NCBI GenBank assembly: GCA_024690635.1
Contig: JAILOW010000125.1
Span: 1-64,000 of the forward strand
Source: Butyrivibrio sp.
GTDB taxonomy: Bacteria; Bacillota_A; Clostridia; Lachnospirales; Lachnospiraceae
Direction of reading: 5' to 3'
Length of the DNA: 64,000 bases
In this document: one piece after another, positions 51,233 through 60,349 of the stretch
Layout of the letters: the number at the start of each line of letters is the position of its first letter
How positions within the stretch are numbered: the first letter of the stretch is position 1
The notes under the pieces: generated by a model
The model's input: only the letters and a program-made list of their open reading frames with translations
Told to the model about the DNA's origin: nothing
Databases searched by the model: none
Made by a program: the position numbers and the translations under genes

Positions 51233-53395
51233 ATGGAAGATATAAAGATCGGGGGAGTAACCCTTAATTTCAAACACTATTCGGGAGTCGATCTTTACAG
51301 CGACGGAGCTGTGGAGAACGAGCTTCTTGATATTGTAAAAAAACATAAAAAAGAGGAATACCAGAAGATCATAGAGGAGAAGGCAAGCTGGCCCATTCTC
51401 TATCATCTTTCTGATCAGAGGGCCAATATTGTTGAGTGGATACCCATGAGCCCCAATGCCAAGGTTCTGGAAGTGGGCTCCGGTTGCGGTGCCATCACAG
51501 GCATGCTTGCAAGTAAGGCAAAAGAGGTGGTAGCCTGCGATCTTTCAAGACGCCGCTCTGAGATAAATGCCACAAGGAATCAGGAGTACAACAACGTTAC
51601 CATCCATGTGGGCAATTTTAGGGATATCGAGCCTGATCTTAGCAGAGACTTTGATTATATCTTTCTGATCGGAGTTTTCGAGTACGGACAGGGATATATC
51701 GGAACCGAGAACCCTTATGAAAAATTCCTTCGCATGATGCAGCGCCATCTTAAAAGAGGCGGAAGGATCGTTATCGCCATTGAGAACCGTCTGGGACTCA
51801 AGTACCTGGCGGGCTGCGCAGAGGATCACCTTGGAACCTACTTTTCCGGTGTGGAAGGCTATACTTCGGACAGCGTTGCCAAGACCTTTACCAGAAACGG
51901 CCTTATCAATATATTCAAAAAATGCGGGATGAACGAGTACCATTTCTATTATCCTTATCCCGATTACAAGCTTATGACTTTGCTCCATTCCGATTCCTAT
52001 CTTCCCAAGTTTGGAGAGCTTCAGGACAATGTCAGGAATTTCGACAGAGACAGACTTGTTTTGTTTAATGAAAAACACGCCTACGAGGATCTGGTAAAAG
52101 ACGGAATGTATCCGGAATTTGCCAACTCTTTTGAGGTTATCCTTGGACCGGGCTTTGATACTATCTACAGCAAATACAGTAACGACAGGGTTGATGAATT
52201 CAAGATCAGGACTGATATCGCCATTGACAGGGCGGGACGCAAGGTTATCAAAAAGTTCCCCCTTACCGAGGCTGCAAAAGAGCATGTACTTGGCATCAGA
52301 GATGCGTATATCGGTCTTACCCAGAAGTTCAAGGGCGGGAATCTTGAGATAAACGACTGCCAGATCAGCGACGAAGAGGGCTGTGCCATTTTCTCTTTTG
52401 TAAACGGTGTGCCTCTGGCATCTCTCCTTGACGAATGCATAGACAAGGATGATATGGCGGGCTTTAATGCTCTTTTGTCGGAGTATATCAGGAGGATCGG
52501 CTTTAATCCCGATTACCCCGTATCCGACTATGATCTTATCTTTTCGAATATTATGGTCAACGGTCCTATTTGGACTATAATAGACTATGAATGGACCTAC
52601 GGTAAGTGCATTCCTGTAAAAGAGCAGGTTTTCAGAGCTCTTTACTGTTACAGACTTGAGGACAGGAAAAGAGAGCACTTCGATCCTAAACCTGTATATA
52701 AAAAGCTTGGACTTACTGAAAAAGAGATGCAGGATCTTCTTGAAGAAGAGTATGCATTCCAAAAGTATGTTACCGGCAACAGAAAGTCCATGGTTGAGAT
52801 CTGGAAATCCATCGGCAAGAGGGTTATAGTGCCCAAGGAGATGGAGGGCTCTGCTCAGGCTACAAGGCCCGATGACTGCATTCAGATCTACATGGATGAA
52901 GGTGAGGGCTACTCAGAGGATGATTCCATCTTCCCTGAGGAGCAGTACGATGACAAAAATACCGTGAACCTTGATATCAAGGTATCTTCCGCATGCAAAG
53001 TGGTGAGAGTGGATCCTGCTTTTGCACCCTGTATCGTGACCATAATTGATGCTGCATGGAACGGCAGATCAATGTCCGACAACGGAATGGGTGTGGACAT
53101 TCATCCCGTAAACGGAGAGTGGATATCCGATGATACCATGGTATTTGACAATGACGATCCTAATATTGAGTTTGACCTTAGCAGCAACAAGCTGAGCGTT
53201 CAGGAGAGAAACCATCTTGAACTGTCTCTTTTGACAACTCTAATCCCTGAAAATTCCGCCAAAGCCATTACGGAGTCGGTACATACCGATGAGCCCGAGG
53301 GCAGAAAAACGGGAGAAAGTATCTTTAACAGGATCGGTGAAAAAATCAGAAAAAAACGTGAAGAACGTTTATATAAAGACGAGGAGTGGGACTAA
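51233..53395 (+). CDS. Methyltransferase-kinase bifunctional protein, WbdD-like chain-terminator candidate
   Basis: 720 aa. Residues ~70-215 form a class I SAM methyltransferase: LEVGSGCGAITG at 79-90, ACDLS at 101-105 (acidic ribose binder) and HLKRGGRIVIAIENR at 172-186. Residues ~300-500 have an aminoglycoside-phosphotransferase-like kinase layout: RKVIKKF (lysine near 340-341), a hinge-like FSFVNGVPLASLL (387-399), SDYDLIFSNIMV with Asp434 and Asn439, and IIDYEW with Asp451. A beta-rich domain (about 570-680) and a basic tail follow. E. coli WbdD has the same order (methyltransferase, kinase, C-terminal part) and caps the chain with methyl and phosphate. Adjacent Wzm/Wzt genes with a Wzt C-terminal domain support the analogy. 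It is an inference, not a proven function. Confidence 0.7.
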   Translation: MEDIKIGGVTLNFKHYSGVDLYSDGAVENELLDIVKKHKKEEYQKIIEEKASWPILYHLSDQRANIVEWIPMSPNAKVLEVGSGCGAITGMLASKAKEVVACDLSRRRSEINATRNQEYNNVTIHVGNFRDIEPDLSRDFDYIFLIGVFEYGQGYIGTENPYEKFLRMMQRHLKRGGRIVIAIENRLGLKYLAGCAEDHLGTYFSGVEGYTSDSVAKTFTRNGLINIFKKCGMNEYHFYYPYPDYKLMTLLHSDSYLPKFGELQDNVRNFDRDRLVLFNEKHAYEDLVKDGMYPEFANSFEVILGPGFDTIYSKYSNDRVDEFKIRTDIAIDRAGRKVIKKFPLTEAAKEHVLGIRDAYIGLTQKFKGGNLEINDCQISDEEGCAIFSFVNGVPLASLLDECIDKDDMAGFNALLSEYIRRIGFNPDYPVSDYDLIFSNIMVNGPIWTIIDYEWTYGKCIPVKEQVFRALYCYRLEDRKREHFDPKPVYKKLGLTEKEMQDLLEEEYAFQKYVTGNRKSMVEIWKSIGKRVIVPKEMEGSAQATRPDDCIQIYMDEGEGYSEDDSIFPEEQYDDKNTVNLDIKVSSACKVVRVDPAFAPCIVTIIDAAWNGRSMSDNGMGVDIHPVNGEWISDDTMVFDNDDPNIEFDLSSNKLSVQERNHLELSLLTTLIPENSAKAITESVHTDEPEGRKTGESIFNRIGEKIRKKREERLYKDEEWD

Positions 53396-53401
53396 GGGGA
53401 A

Positions 53402-55522
53402 ATGCTGAAGAACCTTGCAAAAACAGCGCTTGTAAAAAAGAGAATATGTAAGTACAACAAAGCGGTGAGTTCGAAGTCTTCGGCTTATGACAAGTGGCAG
53501 CACGCCATGGAAAAAGAGCCGGTGAAGGCTGCAGAGGCTCCTGTTTCCTATGAGATCGGTGAAAACGGTGAGCAGATCCCACACAAGCTTCCTGACCCTA
53601 CAGTGAAGGTGGTTCCTTTTGCCAAGGTATGGGAAGTATCCGATAACAAAAGTGATGACAATGTGGTTTATCTTTTTGTAAGCCCCAAAGGAAAGCTTAC
53701 AAGGAGAGCTACAGAAGTTGTAAAACAGTACTTTATTGCCCATCCCGAGCACAATGTGGTGTACGGTGATGAGGATGAGATATCTTCTAACGGAAAATAC
53801 ATTCATCCGTATTTCAAGCCGGACTGGTCTCCGGATTCATATCTCAATGCTTTTTATATTGGCAGCTTTTTTGCATGCAGAGCAAAGACAATGCATGCAT
53901 CTGCGCCTGAATACGACAATGCGGTGAGGATGCTTGGCGGAACCGCAGGTAAAAAGAACTCTCCCGAGCAGATGGGACTTGAAGCATCCCTTCTTTCGGC
54001 GGATGTTCTCTTTTGCATGCTTGCTATCCATGAGCACGCTTTTGCAAAGAGAATGGGACTTGAATTTCCCATCGGACATATCAAAGAGGTGCTCTTCCAC
54101 AGAAATTCCGAGCAGGATGTCTTTTACGGAAGGAGCTTCCATAATTCCAGACATATGCTGTTAAAGCCCGCAACTGTCAGCATCATCATTCCTTCCAAGG
54201 ATCATCCCGAGATTTTCCAGCAGTGCATCAATTCTATTGTTGAGACCACCGCCGGGGATAACATCAACTACGAGGTTGTTGTCATCGACAACGGAAGCAG
54301 TGCGGCTAACAGGGTTAAGTACGGAGTTTACGCCGGAAGAGTAGAAAGAAAGAACGGACTTACCAAGGTCAATTACATTTACAAATCCCAGGAATTCAAT
54401 TTCTCAGCCATGTGCAATCAGGGTGTGAGAAATTCCACCGGTGAATATCTGTTGTTCTTAAATGATGACATTGAGTGTGCCAAGGAAGGATGGCTTCGCG
54501 AGATGCTGTCTCAGGCTCAGCTTGGACATGTGGGAGCAGTGGGCGCAAAGCTTATCTATCCCGAGACAGATCTTATACAGCATGCAGGTATCGCCAACGT
54601 AAGGCGTGGCCCTGTGCACAAGCTTCAGAAGATGCATGACAACAAGAACCACTACTTTGGTTACAACCGCGGTATCCACAATATGATCGGTGTTACCGCA
54701 GCATGCCTTCTTATCAGCAGAAAGAAATTCAGCGATGTGGGAGGTTTCCCCGAGAATCTGAAGGTAGCCTTCAATGATGTGGATTTTTGTTACAGCGTCC
54801 ATGAAAGAGGTTACTACAACGTGTGTTGCAATCACACATTCCTTTATCATCACGAGTCTCTTACACGAGGCCTTGATAATCTTGATGCAAAAAAGATGGA
54901 GCGCCTTGCAAGTGAAGGCGATCTCCTTATGACAAGGCATTCACACCTTTATAACGTGGATCCCTTCTACAGCCCTCATCTTACAGAGGATGAGACTATT
55001 TCGGCCATCATACCAAGGGAAGACTACACACCTGTGGAGGATCTGCCCTATGCCCCTGTTACCATACATGAAAAGGGCATCAGAGGTGTCAGAGAGGATC
55101 AGTGCCTGAGGATCGGATGCGAATACAACGGAACCATGGACAACTGGCTCTACGGTGTGGAAGCTGTTGAAAATCTCGAGGGCTACTACCTTAAGGGTTA
55201 CAGCTTTGTCATAGGTTCGGATAATGCTCTTTATGATAAAAAGCTCCTTCTTCGCCTTGTTGAAAGATACGAAAACGGAGCAGGCCCTGTAGGGCCCAAG
55301 GTTTACAGCTTTGATCCCTACGTGTGGTACAGACCTGACATCAGAGTAAGACTTCAGGATCAGGTAAATGTGGACCTTACCGGCTACAAACTCAGGATCG
55401 AAAAAGGTGTCCTCCCTCCCGGCTACTACCAGATCGGAATGCTCGCCGTGGACAAAACCAGCCGCCTCAAACTCATCAACTGGGTTCCAAACGTGCTAAA
55501 AATAACAGACGGAAAGTCGTGA
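53402..55522 (+). CDS. Large GT2 glycosyltransferase with a degenerate first domain
   Basis: 706 aa. The second GT-A domain is complete (about residues 258-510): SIIIPSKDHPEIFQQCI, VVIDNGSS, LFLNDDIECAKEG (metal site), VGAVGAKLIYP, and FNDVDFCYSVHERGY. The first domain (about 85-230) retains YGDEDEISSNGKYIHPYFKPDWSPDSYL, which follows the catalytic site in tandem enzymes, but the N-terminal half with the DHDD motif is missing (VVYLFVSPKGKLTRRA aligns there). The C-terminal ~190 residues form a beta-rich domain. It resembles the tandem GT2 at 55.7 kb and may act in polymer backbone extension with a lectin-like first domain. It is 6 bases after the WbdD-like gene. Confidence 0.8.
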   Translation: MLKNLAKTALVKKRICKYNKAVSSKSSAYDKWQHAMEKEPVKAAEAPVSYEIGENGEQIPHKLPDPTVKVVPFAKVWEVSDNKSDDNVVYLFVSPKGKLTRRATEVVKQYFIAHPEHNVVYGDEDEISSNGKYIHPYFKPDWSPDSYLNAFYIGSFFACRAKTMHASAPEYDNAVRMLGGTAGKKNSPEQMGLEASLLSADVLFCMLAIHEHAFAKRMGLEFPIGHIKEVLFHRNSEQDVFYGRSFHNSRHMLLKPATVSIIIPSKDHPEIFQQCINSIVETTAGDNINYEVVVIDNGSSAANRVKYGVYAGRVERKNGLTKVNYIYKSQEFNFSAMCNQGVRNSTGEYLLFLNDDIECAKEGWLREMLSQAQLGHVGAVGAKLIYPETDLIQHAGIANVRRGPVHKLQKMHDNKNHYFGYNRGIHNMIGVTAACLLISRKKFSDVGGFPENLKVAFNDVDFCYSVHERGYYNVCCNHTFLYHHESLTRGLDNLDAKKMERLASEGDLLMTRHSHLYNVDPFYSPHLTEDETISAIIPREDYTPVEDLPYAPVTIHEKGIRGVREDQCLRIGCEYNGTMDNWLYGVEAVENLEGYYLKGYSFVIGSDNALYDKKLLLRLVERYENGAGPVGPKVYSFDPYVWYRPDIRVRLQDQVNVDLTGYKLRIEKGVLPPGYYQIGMLAVDKTSRLKLINWVPNVLKITDGKS

Positions 55523-55553
55523 TATATCGTGCTCGCACGATATATATCACGAC
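55516..55553 (+). promoter_or_regulatory. Near-perfect hairpin at the stop codon of the GT2 gene
   Basis: GTCGTGATATATCGTGC pairs with CACGATATATATCACGAC around TCG, with one AT insertion in the right arm. It starts within the last codons and stop of the upstream gene. There is no T-run, so termination is unlikely; it may affect RNA stability or translation. Confidence 0.55.
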
Positions 55554-55624
55554 CTTGCGGATAAAACAGACATGAGGAAAAAAGAAGCGCGAAGAATGAG
55601 CGATTCGCTTTCCGAATGGCTGTA

Positions 55625-55665
55625 GGATTGCGAGAGCGCGAAGCGCGTAGCAATCCGTTATTTTT
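55625..55665 (+). terminator. Possible terminator/attenuator before the second tandem GT2
   Basis: GGATTGC (55625-55631) and GCAATCC (55650-55656) enclose a second stem CGCG-AAG-CGCG (55637-55647), followed by GTTATTTTT. A stem plus T-run of this kind can end transcription. It lies only 18 bases upstream of the next ATG, so partial termination or control of the next gene is possible. The rest of the gap (55554-55624) has shorter GCG-rich self-complementary stretches (AGCG-ATT-CGCT). Confidence 0.5.
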
Positions 55666-55682
55666 AAAATAAAGGTGAAAAT

Positions 55683-57782
55683 ATGTCAGACATAGATTAC
55701 AAAGCCGCCTATGAGCGGGAAAAACTAAAGAGCGCAGACCTGGCGGGCAGGATCGCGGAGCTTGAAGACAAAAACCAGGAGCTTGAGTTCAAGCTTGCAA
55801 GGATCAAGAACAATCCTATCTGGAAAGCCTCCACTCCCGCAAGAAATGCCATGCATTTCGTGATACGCCAAAAGGACAGGATCAAGAATCAGGGTTCCCT
55901 TCGCGGCGTTATCGCCAAGATAAAGTACAAGCAGATTGAAAAGAAAGCCATGGTACACTACGGTACCGAGAGCTTTCCAAGTGAGGAGACGAGAAAAGAG
56001 CAGGAAGCAGCTGTATTTGAGAAGATGCCCCAGATATCTATTCTGGTGCCACTGTACAACACCCCAGAGAAGTTCCTTAGGGACATGATTGAGTCAGTGC
56101 TGGCGCAGACTTACAAGAATTGGCAGCTGTGTCTTGCTGACGGATCTGATGCTGAGCACGAGGCGTTGGTTAAGAGTATCGTTGAGGAGTACCAGAAGGA
56201 CTCAAGAGCCCAGAGCAGCGGCGCAGGAAACAGCGACGGTACAAGCGCTGTAAACGGCGCAAGCTGCAAGATCAAATATCAGAAGCTTGAAAAGAATGAA
56301 GGTATCGCAGGCAACACCAATCACTGCCTGGAACTGGCTGATGGCGAGTATATCGGTCTTTTTGACCACGATGACATTCTTCATCCCGAGGCCTTGTACT
56401 GGTATATCAAGGCTATAAACGAAGAGGGCGCAGACTACATCTACTGCGATGAGACCACATTTAAGGGCGATGACATCAACAAGATGATCACAATGCACTT
56501 TAAGCCCGACTATGCCATAGACAATCTTCGTGCCAACAACTATATCTGTCATTTCAGCGTGTTTAAAAGAGAACTTCTTGATGGAACAGAGCTCTTTAGA
56601 ACTAAATTTGACGGAAGCCAGGATCATGACATGATCTTAAGGCTCACCGACAGAGCGCAGCACATAGTTCATGTGCCAAAGCTTCTTTACTACTGGAGAT
56701 CCCACGCAGGAAGCGTTGCATCCGACATAAGCGCCAAGCCCTATGCCATTGATGCAGCCAAGGGCGCTGTGGCAGACCATCTTCGCCGTCACGGCTACGA
56801 TCATTTCAAGATCACCAGCACCAGAGCTTTTGAAACTATTTTCAAGATCACCTATGAGGTGGAGGGTACACCCAGGATCTCTATCGTGATCCCCAACTGC
56901 GAGCATGCAGAGGATCTTAAGAGATGTATTGATTCAATCTATGAGAAGTCCGTATATGACAACTACGAGATCATCGTAGTTGAGAATAATTCCAAGGGCA
57001 GCGAGATCAGAGGCTACTACGAGGAACTTAAAAACGGCGGGCTTAAGGATATCGTAAAAGTAGTAGACTTTACAGAATGGCAAAAGAGCCAAGGTGAAGC
57101 AGGAGCATCAGCCCAGGCAGCAGGCTTCAACTACTCCGCAGTAGTTAACTACGGCGTACAGAATTCAACCGGTGACTACATCATCCTTCTTAACAACGAC
57201 ACCCAGGTCATCACAGTGAACTGGATCGAGGAGCTTCTTATGTATGCTCAGCGTGAGGATGTGGGCGCAGTTGGTGGCAAGCTCTACTTCCCTGACCGCA
57301 AGATCCAGCACGCAGGCGTTGTTCTCGGCCTTGGTGCTCACAGAACAGCAGGCCACTCACACTATGGTCAGGCAGGCATGAATCTTGGATATATGGGAAG
57401 GCTGTGCTACGCCCAGGATGTAAGCGCTGTTACCGGAGCCTGTCTCATGGTTAGCCGCAAGAAGTACGACGAGGTTGGCGGTTTTGACGAAGGCTTTGCT
57501 GTAAGTTTAAACGACGTGGACTTCTGCCTTAAGCTTCGAGATAAAGGCTATCTCAATGTCTTTACTCCATTTGCAGAGCTCTATCACTACGAGTCGCTCT
57601 CTCGTGGCCTCGACCTCGAGGGCAAGAATGCTGCCCGCTATGGCAAGGAGTCTGAGCACTTCAGGACCAAGTGGAAAGAGGTGCTTGATAAGGGCGATCC
57701 ATACTACAACCCTAACTTCTCACTGGATAGAAGTGATTACAGCCTGAATGTAGAAGGCTATTCCAGCTTAAGAGTTCAATGA
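55683..57782 (+). CDS. Tandem GT2 glycosyltransferase (two GT-A domains)
   Basis: 699 aa. A coiled-coil-like N-terminus (residues 1-45, AAYEREKLKSADLAGRIAEL) is followed by domain 1 (about 117-330): QISILVPLYNTPEKFLRDM, GIAGNTNHCLEL, GLFDHDDILHPEAL (metal site), YCDETTFKGDD. Domain 2 (about 395-690) has ISIVIPNCEHAEDLKRCID, VVENNSKGSEI, LLNNDTQVITVNW, VGAVGGKLYFPDRKI and LNDVDFCLKLRDKGYLNVF. Both domains keep their catalytic motifs. Such tandem enzymes build repeating backbones such as rhamnans. An insert in domain 1 (SSGAGNSDGTSAVNG at about 178-192) is low-complexity. It follows a structured 160-base gap. Confidence 0.88.
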   Translation: MSDIDYKAAYEREKLKSADLAGRIAELEDKNQELEFKLARIKNNPIWKASTPARNAMHFVIRQKDRIKNQGSLRGVIAKIKYKQIEKKAMVHYGTESFPSEETRKEQEAAVFEKMPQISILVPLYNTPEKFLRDMIESVLAQTYKNWQLCLADGSDAEHEALVKSIVEEYQKDSRAQSSGAGNSDGTSAVNGASCKIKYQKLEKNEGIAGNTNHCLELADGEYIGLFDHDDILHPEALYWYIKAINEEGADYIYCDETTFKGDDINKMITMHFKPDYAIDNLRANNYICHFSVFKRELLDGTELFRTKFDGSQDHDMILRLTDRAQHIVHVPKLLYYWRSHAGSVASDISAKPYAIDAAKGAVADHLRRHGYDHFKITSTRAFETIFKITYEVEGTPRISIVIPNCEHAEDLKRCIDSIYEKSVYDNYEIIVVENNSKGSEIRGYYEELKNGGLKDIVKVVDFTEWQKSQGEAGASAQAAGFNYSAVVNYGVQNSTGDYIILLNNDTQVITVNWIEELLMYAQREDVGAVGGKLYFPDRKIQHAGVVLGLGAHRTAGHSHYGQAGMNLGYMGRLCYAQDVSAVTGACLMVSRKKYDEVGGFDEGFAVSLNDVDFCLKLRDKGYLNVFTPFAELYHYESLSRGLDLEGKNAARYGKESEHFRTKWKEVLDKGDPYYNPNFSLDRSDYSLNVEGYSSLRVQ

Positions 57783-57809
57783 TCTGTTGAAGTTACCAGG
57801 AGTTTTTTA

Positions 57810-59627
57810 TTGAAGAGCAGTTTGTTTAAAAAGAGTATATGGCTCACGTTAATACTGCTAGCGATTCTGTCGCTGGCAGTAGTTTATGGTACGCAAAAAT
57901 CAGAGCCTGATAAAACCAGGTTTTCTGATATGACCATCTGGCAGACTGTGGGCTTTGTGGTCAAGGGCTATCCGGAGGCCAGCGCAGGAGCCATAGATGC
58001 TTACTACGATGAAAATGGAATAATCCACTATGATGTCTATCTTCCCTGGGATCAGGAAAAAGAGCTTCAGGTTGTGTGCGATAGGGATGTCAGAGTAACT
58101 ATTGATGGAAATGTGTATTTCGATGGAGACTCTTTTGCCGCGCCAGCACTTACAGAGCTTGAGGGCGAGATAGATATTCCTGATGTGGGCATAGAAAAGG
58201 GTCAGTTCAGGTTTATAGGAACCTATGGGATTCCCTCTGTTCACCTTGGACTTTACGACGAATCAAAGGAATTTCTGACAGCAGCCAAGGGAAACACCGC
58301 ATCAGGCTTTTGCGCAGTTTTGAAGAACGGCGGAGCTCAGGACTTTGTTGGCAACTGCAGCATCCGTGTTCATGGCAACACATCCTGGTACAACGACAAG
58401 AAGTCATACCAGTTTAACCTTGAATATGATTCAGAGATCCTTGGCTTATCCCAGCAGAGCAACTGGCTTCTGGTTTCTGAGGGCGCAGATTCATCCTATA
58501 TGAAAAACGCCATAATGTACGAGCTGTCCAAGAGAACAGGCGATGAGTACGCTCCTGATTTTCGCTTCGTAAATGTATATCTGGATGGAAGATATGAAGG
58601 ACTGTATATGCTTGTTCAGAAGATTGACATTGGCGGAACCCTGGATATCAATGATCTTGAGGCAGCCAACAATGTCATGAGGGGACAGGCGGTTGCTCAG
58701 GACATTACAGGAGGCTATCTTGTAGAGCTGGCGGTACAGCAGGTTGTAGAGGAAAATGATGAGCGCCTGAGGCTTGAAACTCCTCACAGATGGATGCGGA
58801 TAAAGGCGCCAAACAATATAACTGATGCTCAGTATGACTATTTATCCAAGCTGGTTAACAAGGCTGAGAACGCGCTTTATCTTTCTGATGGAGAGACGGA
58901 TGAAGAAGGTAAGACATGGTCTGATTACTACGATTCTGAGTCATGGCTTAGACAGTACGTTTTGCAGGAAATTTCAGCCAACTATGACACAGAATTTGCC
59001 AGTGAGTTTTTCTATGTAAAAGAGGGAGATCCACTTCTCCACGGCGGACCAGCCTGGGATTTTGACAGATCAATAACGGATTACATTGTATTTGTTCAAA
59101 ATGAGAGCATGAAATATTTTGTAAACAGGCTCCATAACAATGCAATAACCATAAAAGAAAAAGATGAGTCAGGAATAATGTGGCTTCATGCACTGGACCT
59201 TCATGAAGATTTTCATGAGCAGATGAAGAGCTACTATATAGACGTGGCTGAGCCTGAGCTTCGAACCATCTTAGATGAAGAGGTACCAAAGTGGCAAGAA
59301 GAGATTGCGGATTCTGTTGCCACTGATATGATCAAATGGAGAAGAGAAGGCGGATTTGAAGATAAGGTAAGTGGGATTGTAGACGCATTTAATTCCAGAA
59401 TGGACTTTTTACATGAGTATTATCTTCACGAAGAAGATTACTGTTTATTGACCTTCGTTTTGGATGAGTCAAGGATTGACGTCATGTTTCCGGTAAAGGA
59501 AGGAACTGCCATTGATGGTGCACTTCCGATGTACAAAGATGACATGGACTGGTACAACGGCGATAAGCTTTTTACGTCAGATGATATTGTTACAGAGGAC
59601 ATGATTCTGACTAAGACTCCGCAGTAG
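57810..59627 (+). CDS. CotH family protein (spore-coat-kinase-like fold)
   Basis: 605 aa from TTG 57810, with CAGGAG 7 bases upstream. A signal-anchor helix at about residues 9-27 puts the rest outside the cell. Residues 55-130 form a small beta domain (IDAYYDENGIIHYDVYLPWD). The CotH-type region starts near 165: CSIRVHGNTSWYNDKKSYQFNL, SEGADSSYMKN, YLDGRYEGLYMLVQKIDIG and GGPAWDFDRSI (conserved WDxD of the family). CotH of spores phosphorylates coat proteins; homologues in non-spore loci have unknown substrates. It forms an apparent operon with VTC- and DUF4956-type genes, a recurring trio. Confidence 0.88.
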   Translation: MKSSLFKKSIWLTLILLAILSLAVVYGTQKSEPDKTRFSDMTIWQTVGFVVKGYPEASAGAIDAYYDENGIIHYDVYLPWDQEKELQVVCDRDVRVTIDGNVYFDGDSFAAPALTELEGEIDIPDVGIEKGQFRFIGTYGIPSVHLGLYDESKEFLTAAKGNTASGFCAVLKNGGAQDFVGNCSIRVHGNTSWYNDKKSYQFNLEYDSEILGLSQQSNWLLVSEGADSSYMKNAIMYELSKRTGDEYAPDFRFVNVYLDGRYEGLYMLVQKIDIGGTLDINDLEAANNVMRGQAVAQDITGGYLVELAVQQVVEENDERLRLETPHRWMRIKAPNNITDAQYDYLSKLVNKAENALYLSDGETDEEGKTWSDYYDSESWLRQYVLQEISANYDTEFASEFFYVKEGDPLLHGGPAWDFDRSITDYIVFVQNESMKYFVNRLHNNAITIKEKDESGIMWLHALDLHEDFHEQMKSYYIDVAEPELRTILDEEVPKWQEEIADSVATDMIKWRREGGFEDKVSGIVDAFNSRMDFLHEYYLHEEDYCLLTFVLDESRIDVMFPVKEGTAIDGALPMYKDDMDWYNGDKLFTSDDIVTEDMILTKTPQ

Positions 59628-59644
59628 GAGGGGATACAGATAAT

Positions 59645-60337
59645 ATGGGTAACAGATACAGAAATGAACAAAAATACCTGATACAGAAAACGGAAACTGG
59701 CATTATTCAGATGAGGCTCTCCGGAATGCTGGAAAAAGATCCCCATCTTGGGGATCGGGCATCCTATCTTATTCGCAGCATTTATTTCGATGATCTCGAT
59801 GATACCTGTTTTCATGAAAAAGAGGACGGAGTAGGGATCAGGAGAAAGTGGAGGATTCGCGCATATAGCTGCAGCGATTCGGTAATTCACTTGGAGTGCA
59901 AGAAAAAGGTTGGAAGCATGACCTGGAAGGACAGCGTTCCGATCACAAGGGATGAACTTGAGGCTGCTGTTGCAGGTAGTGTCACTATAGATAAAGATAA
60001 ACCGCCCCTTTGGAATGAGTTTGCACTTAACATCATCACAAGAGGCTACAGACCAGTGACCATAGTGCAGTACGAGAGAGTTCCCTTCATCTGGTATCCG
60101 TCAAATGTGCGAATTACCATCGACAAGAATCTTTCTTCCAGCAATATGTACGACAGATTCTTTGATGAAGACCTTCCAACAAGACCCATAATGCCACAGC
60201 ATTTAGATCTTCTGGAAGTTAAATACGACACCTTGCTGCCGGATTACATTAGGCGGATGATAAATCTTCGAGATATGAGGTGCAGCTCTTTTTCAAAATA
60301 TGACTTATGCAGGCGACTGCCAATAAATCCGTTTTAA
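59645..60337 (+). CDS. VTC domain protein (polyphosphate-polymerase-type fold)
   Basis: 230 aa from ATG 59645 (GTAGGAGGGG upstream). A tunnel-fold VTC domain is recognised by its charged motifs: NEQKYLI, GIRRKWRIRAYS (R-x-K-x-R-x-R), IHLECKKKVG (ExK), IVQYERVPF (YxR) and LDLLEVKYDTLLP (ExK). In yeast Vtc4 this fold polymerises phosphate from ATP, and bacterial members are assumed to bind ATP or polyphosphate. It follows CotH by 17 bases and precedes DUF4956 by 12 bases. The activity in this trio is unproven. Confidence 0.9.
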   Translation: MGNRYRNEQKYLIQKTETGIIQMRLSGMLEKDPHLGDRASYLIRSIYFDDLDDTCFHEKEDGVGIRRKWRIRAYSCSDSVIHLECKKKVGSMTWKDSVPITRDELEAAVAGSVTIDKDKPPLWNEFALNIITRGYRPVTIVQYERVPFIWYPSNVRITIDKNLSSSNMYDRFFDEDLPTRPIMPQHLDLLEVKYDTLLPDYIRRMINLRDMRCSSFSKYDLCRRLPINPF

Positions 60338-60349
60338 GGGAGGATAAAT

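Noticed and set aside
51545..52762. Long minus-strand open frame (405 codons) opposite the methyltransferase-kinase
   Set aside because: The plus-strand protein has convincing SAM and kinase motifs; the antisense frame has none.
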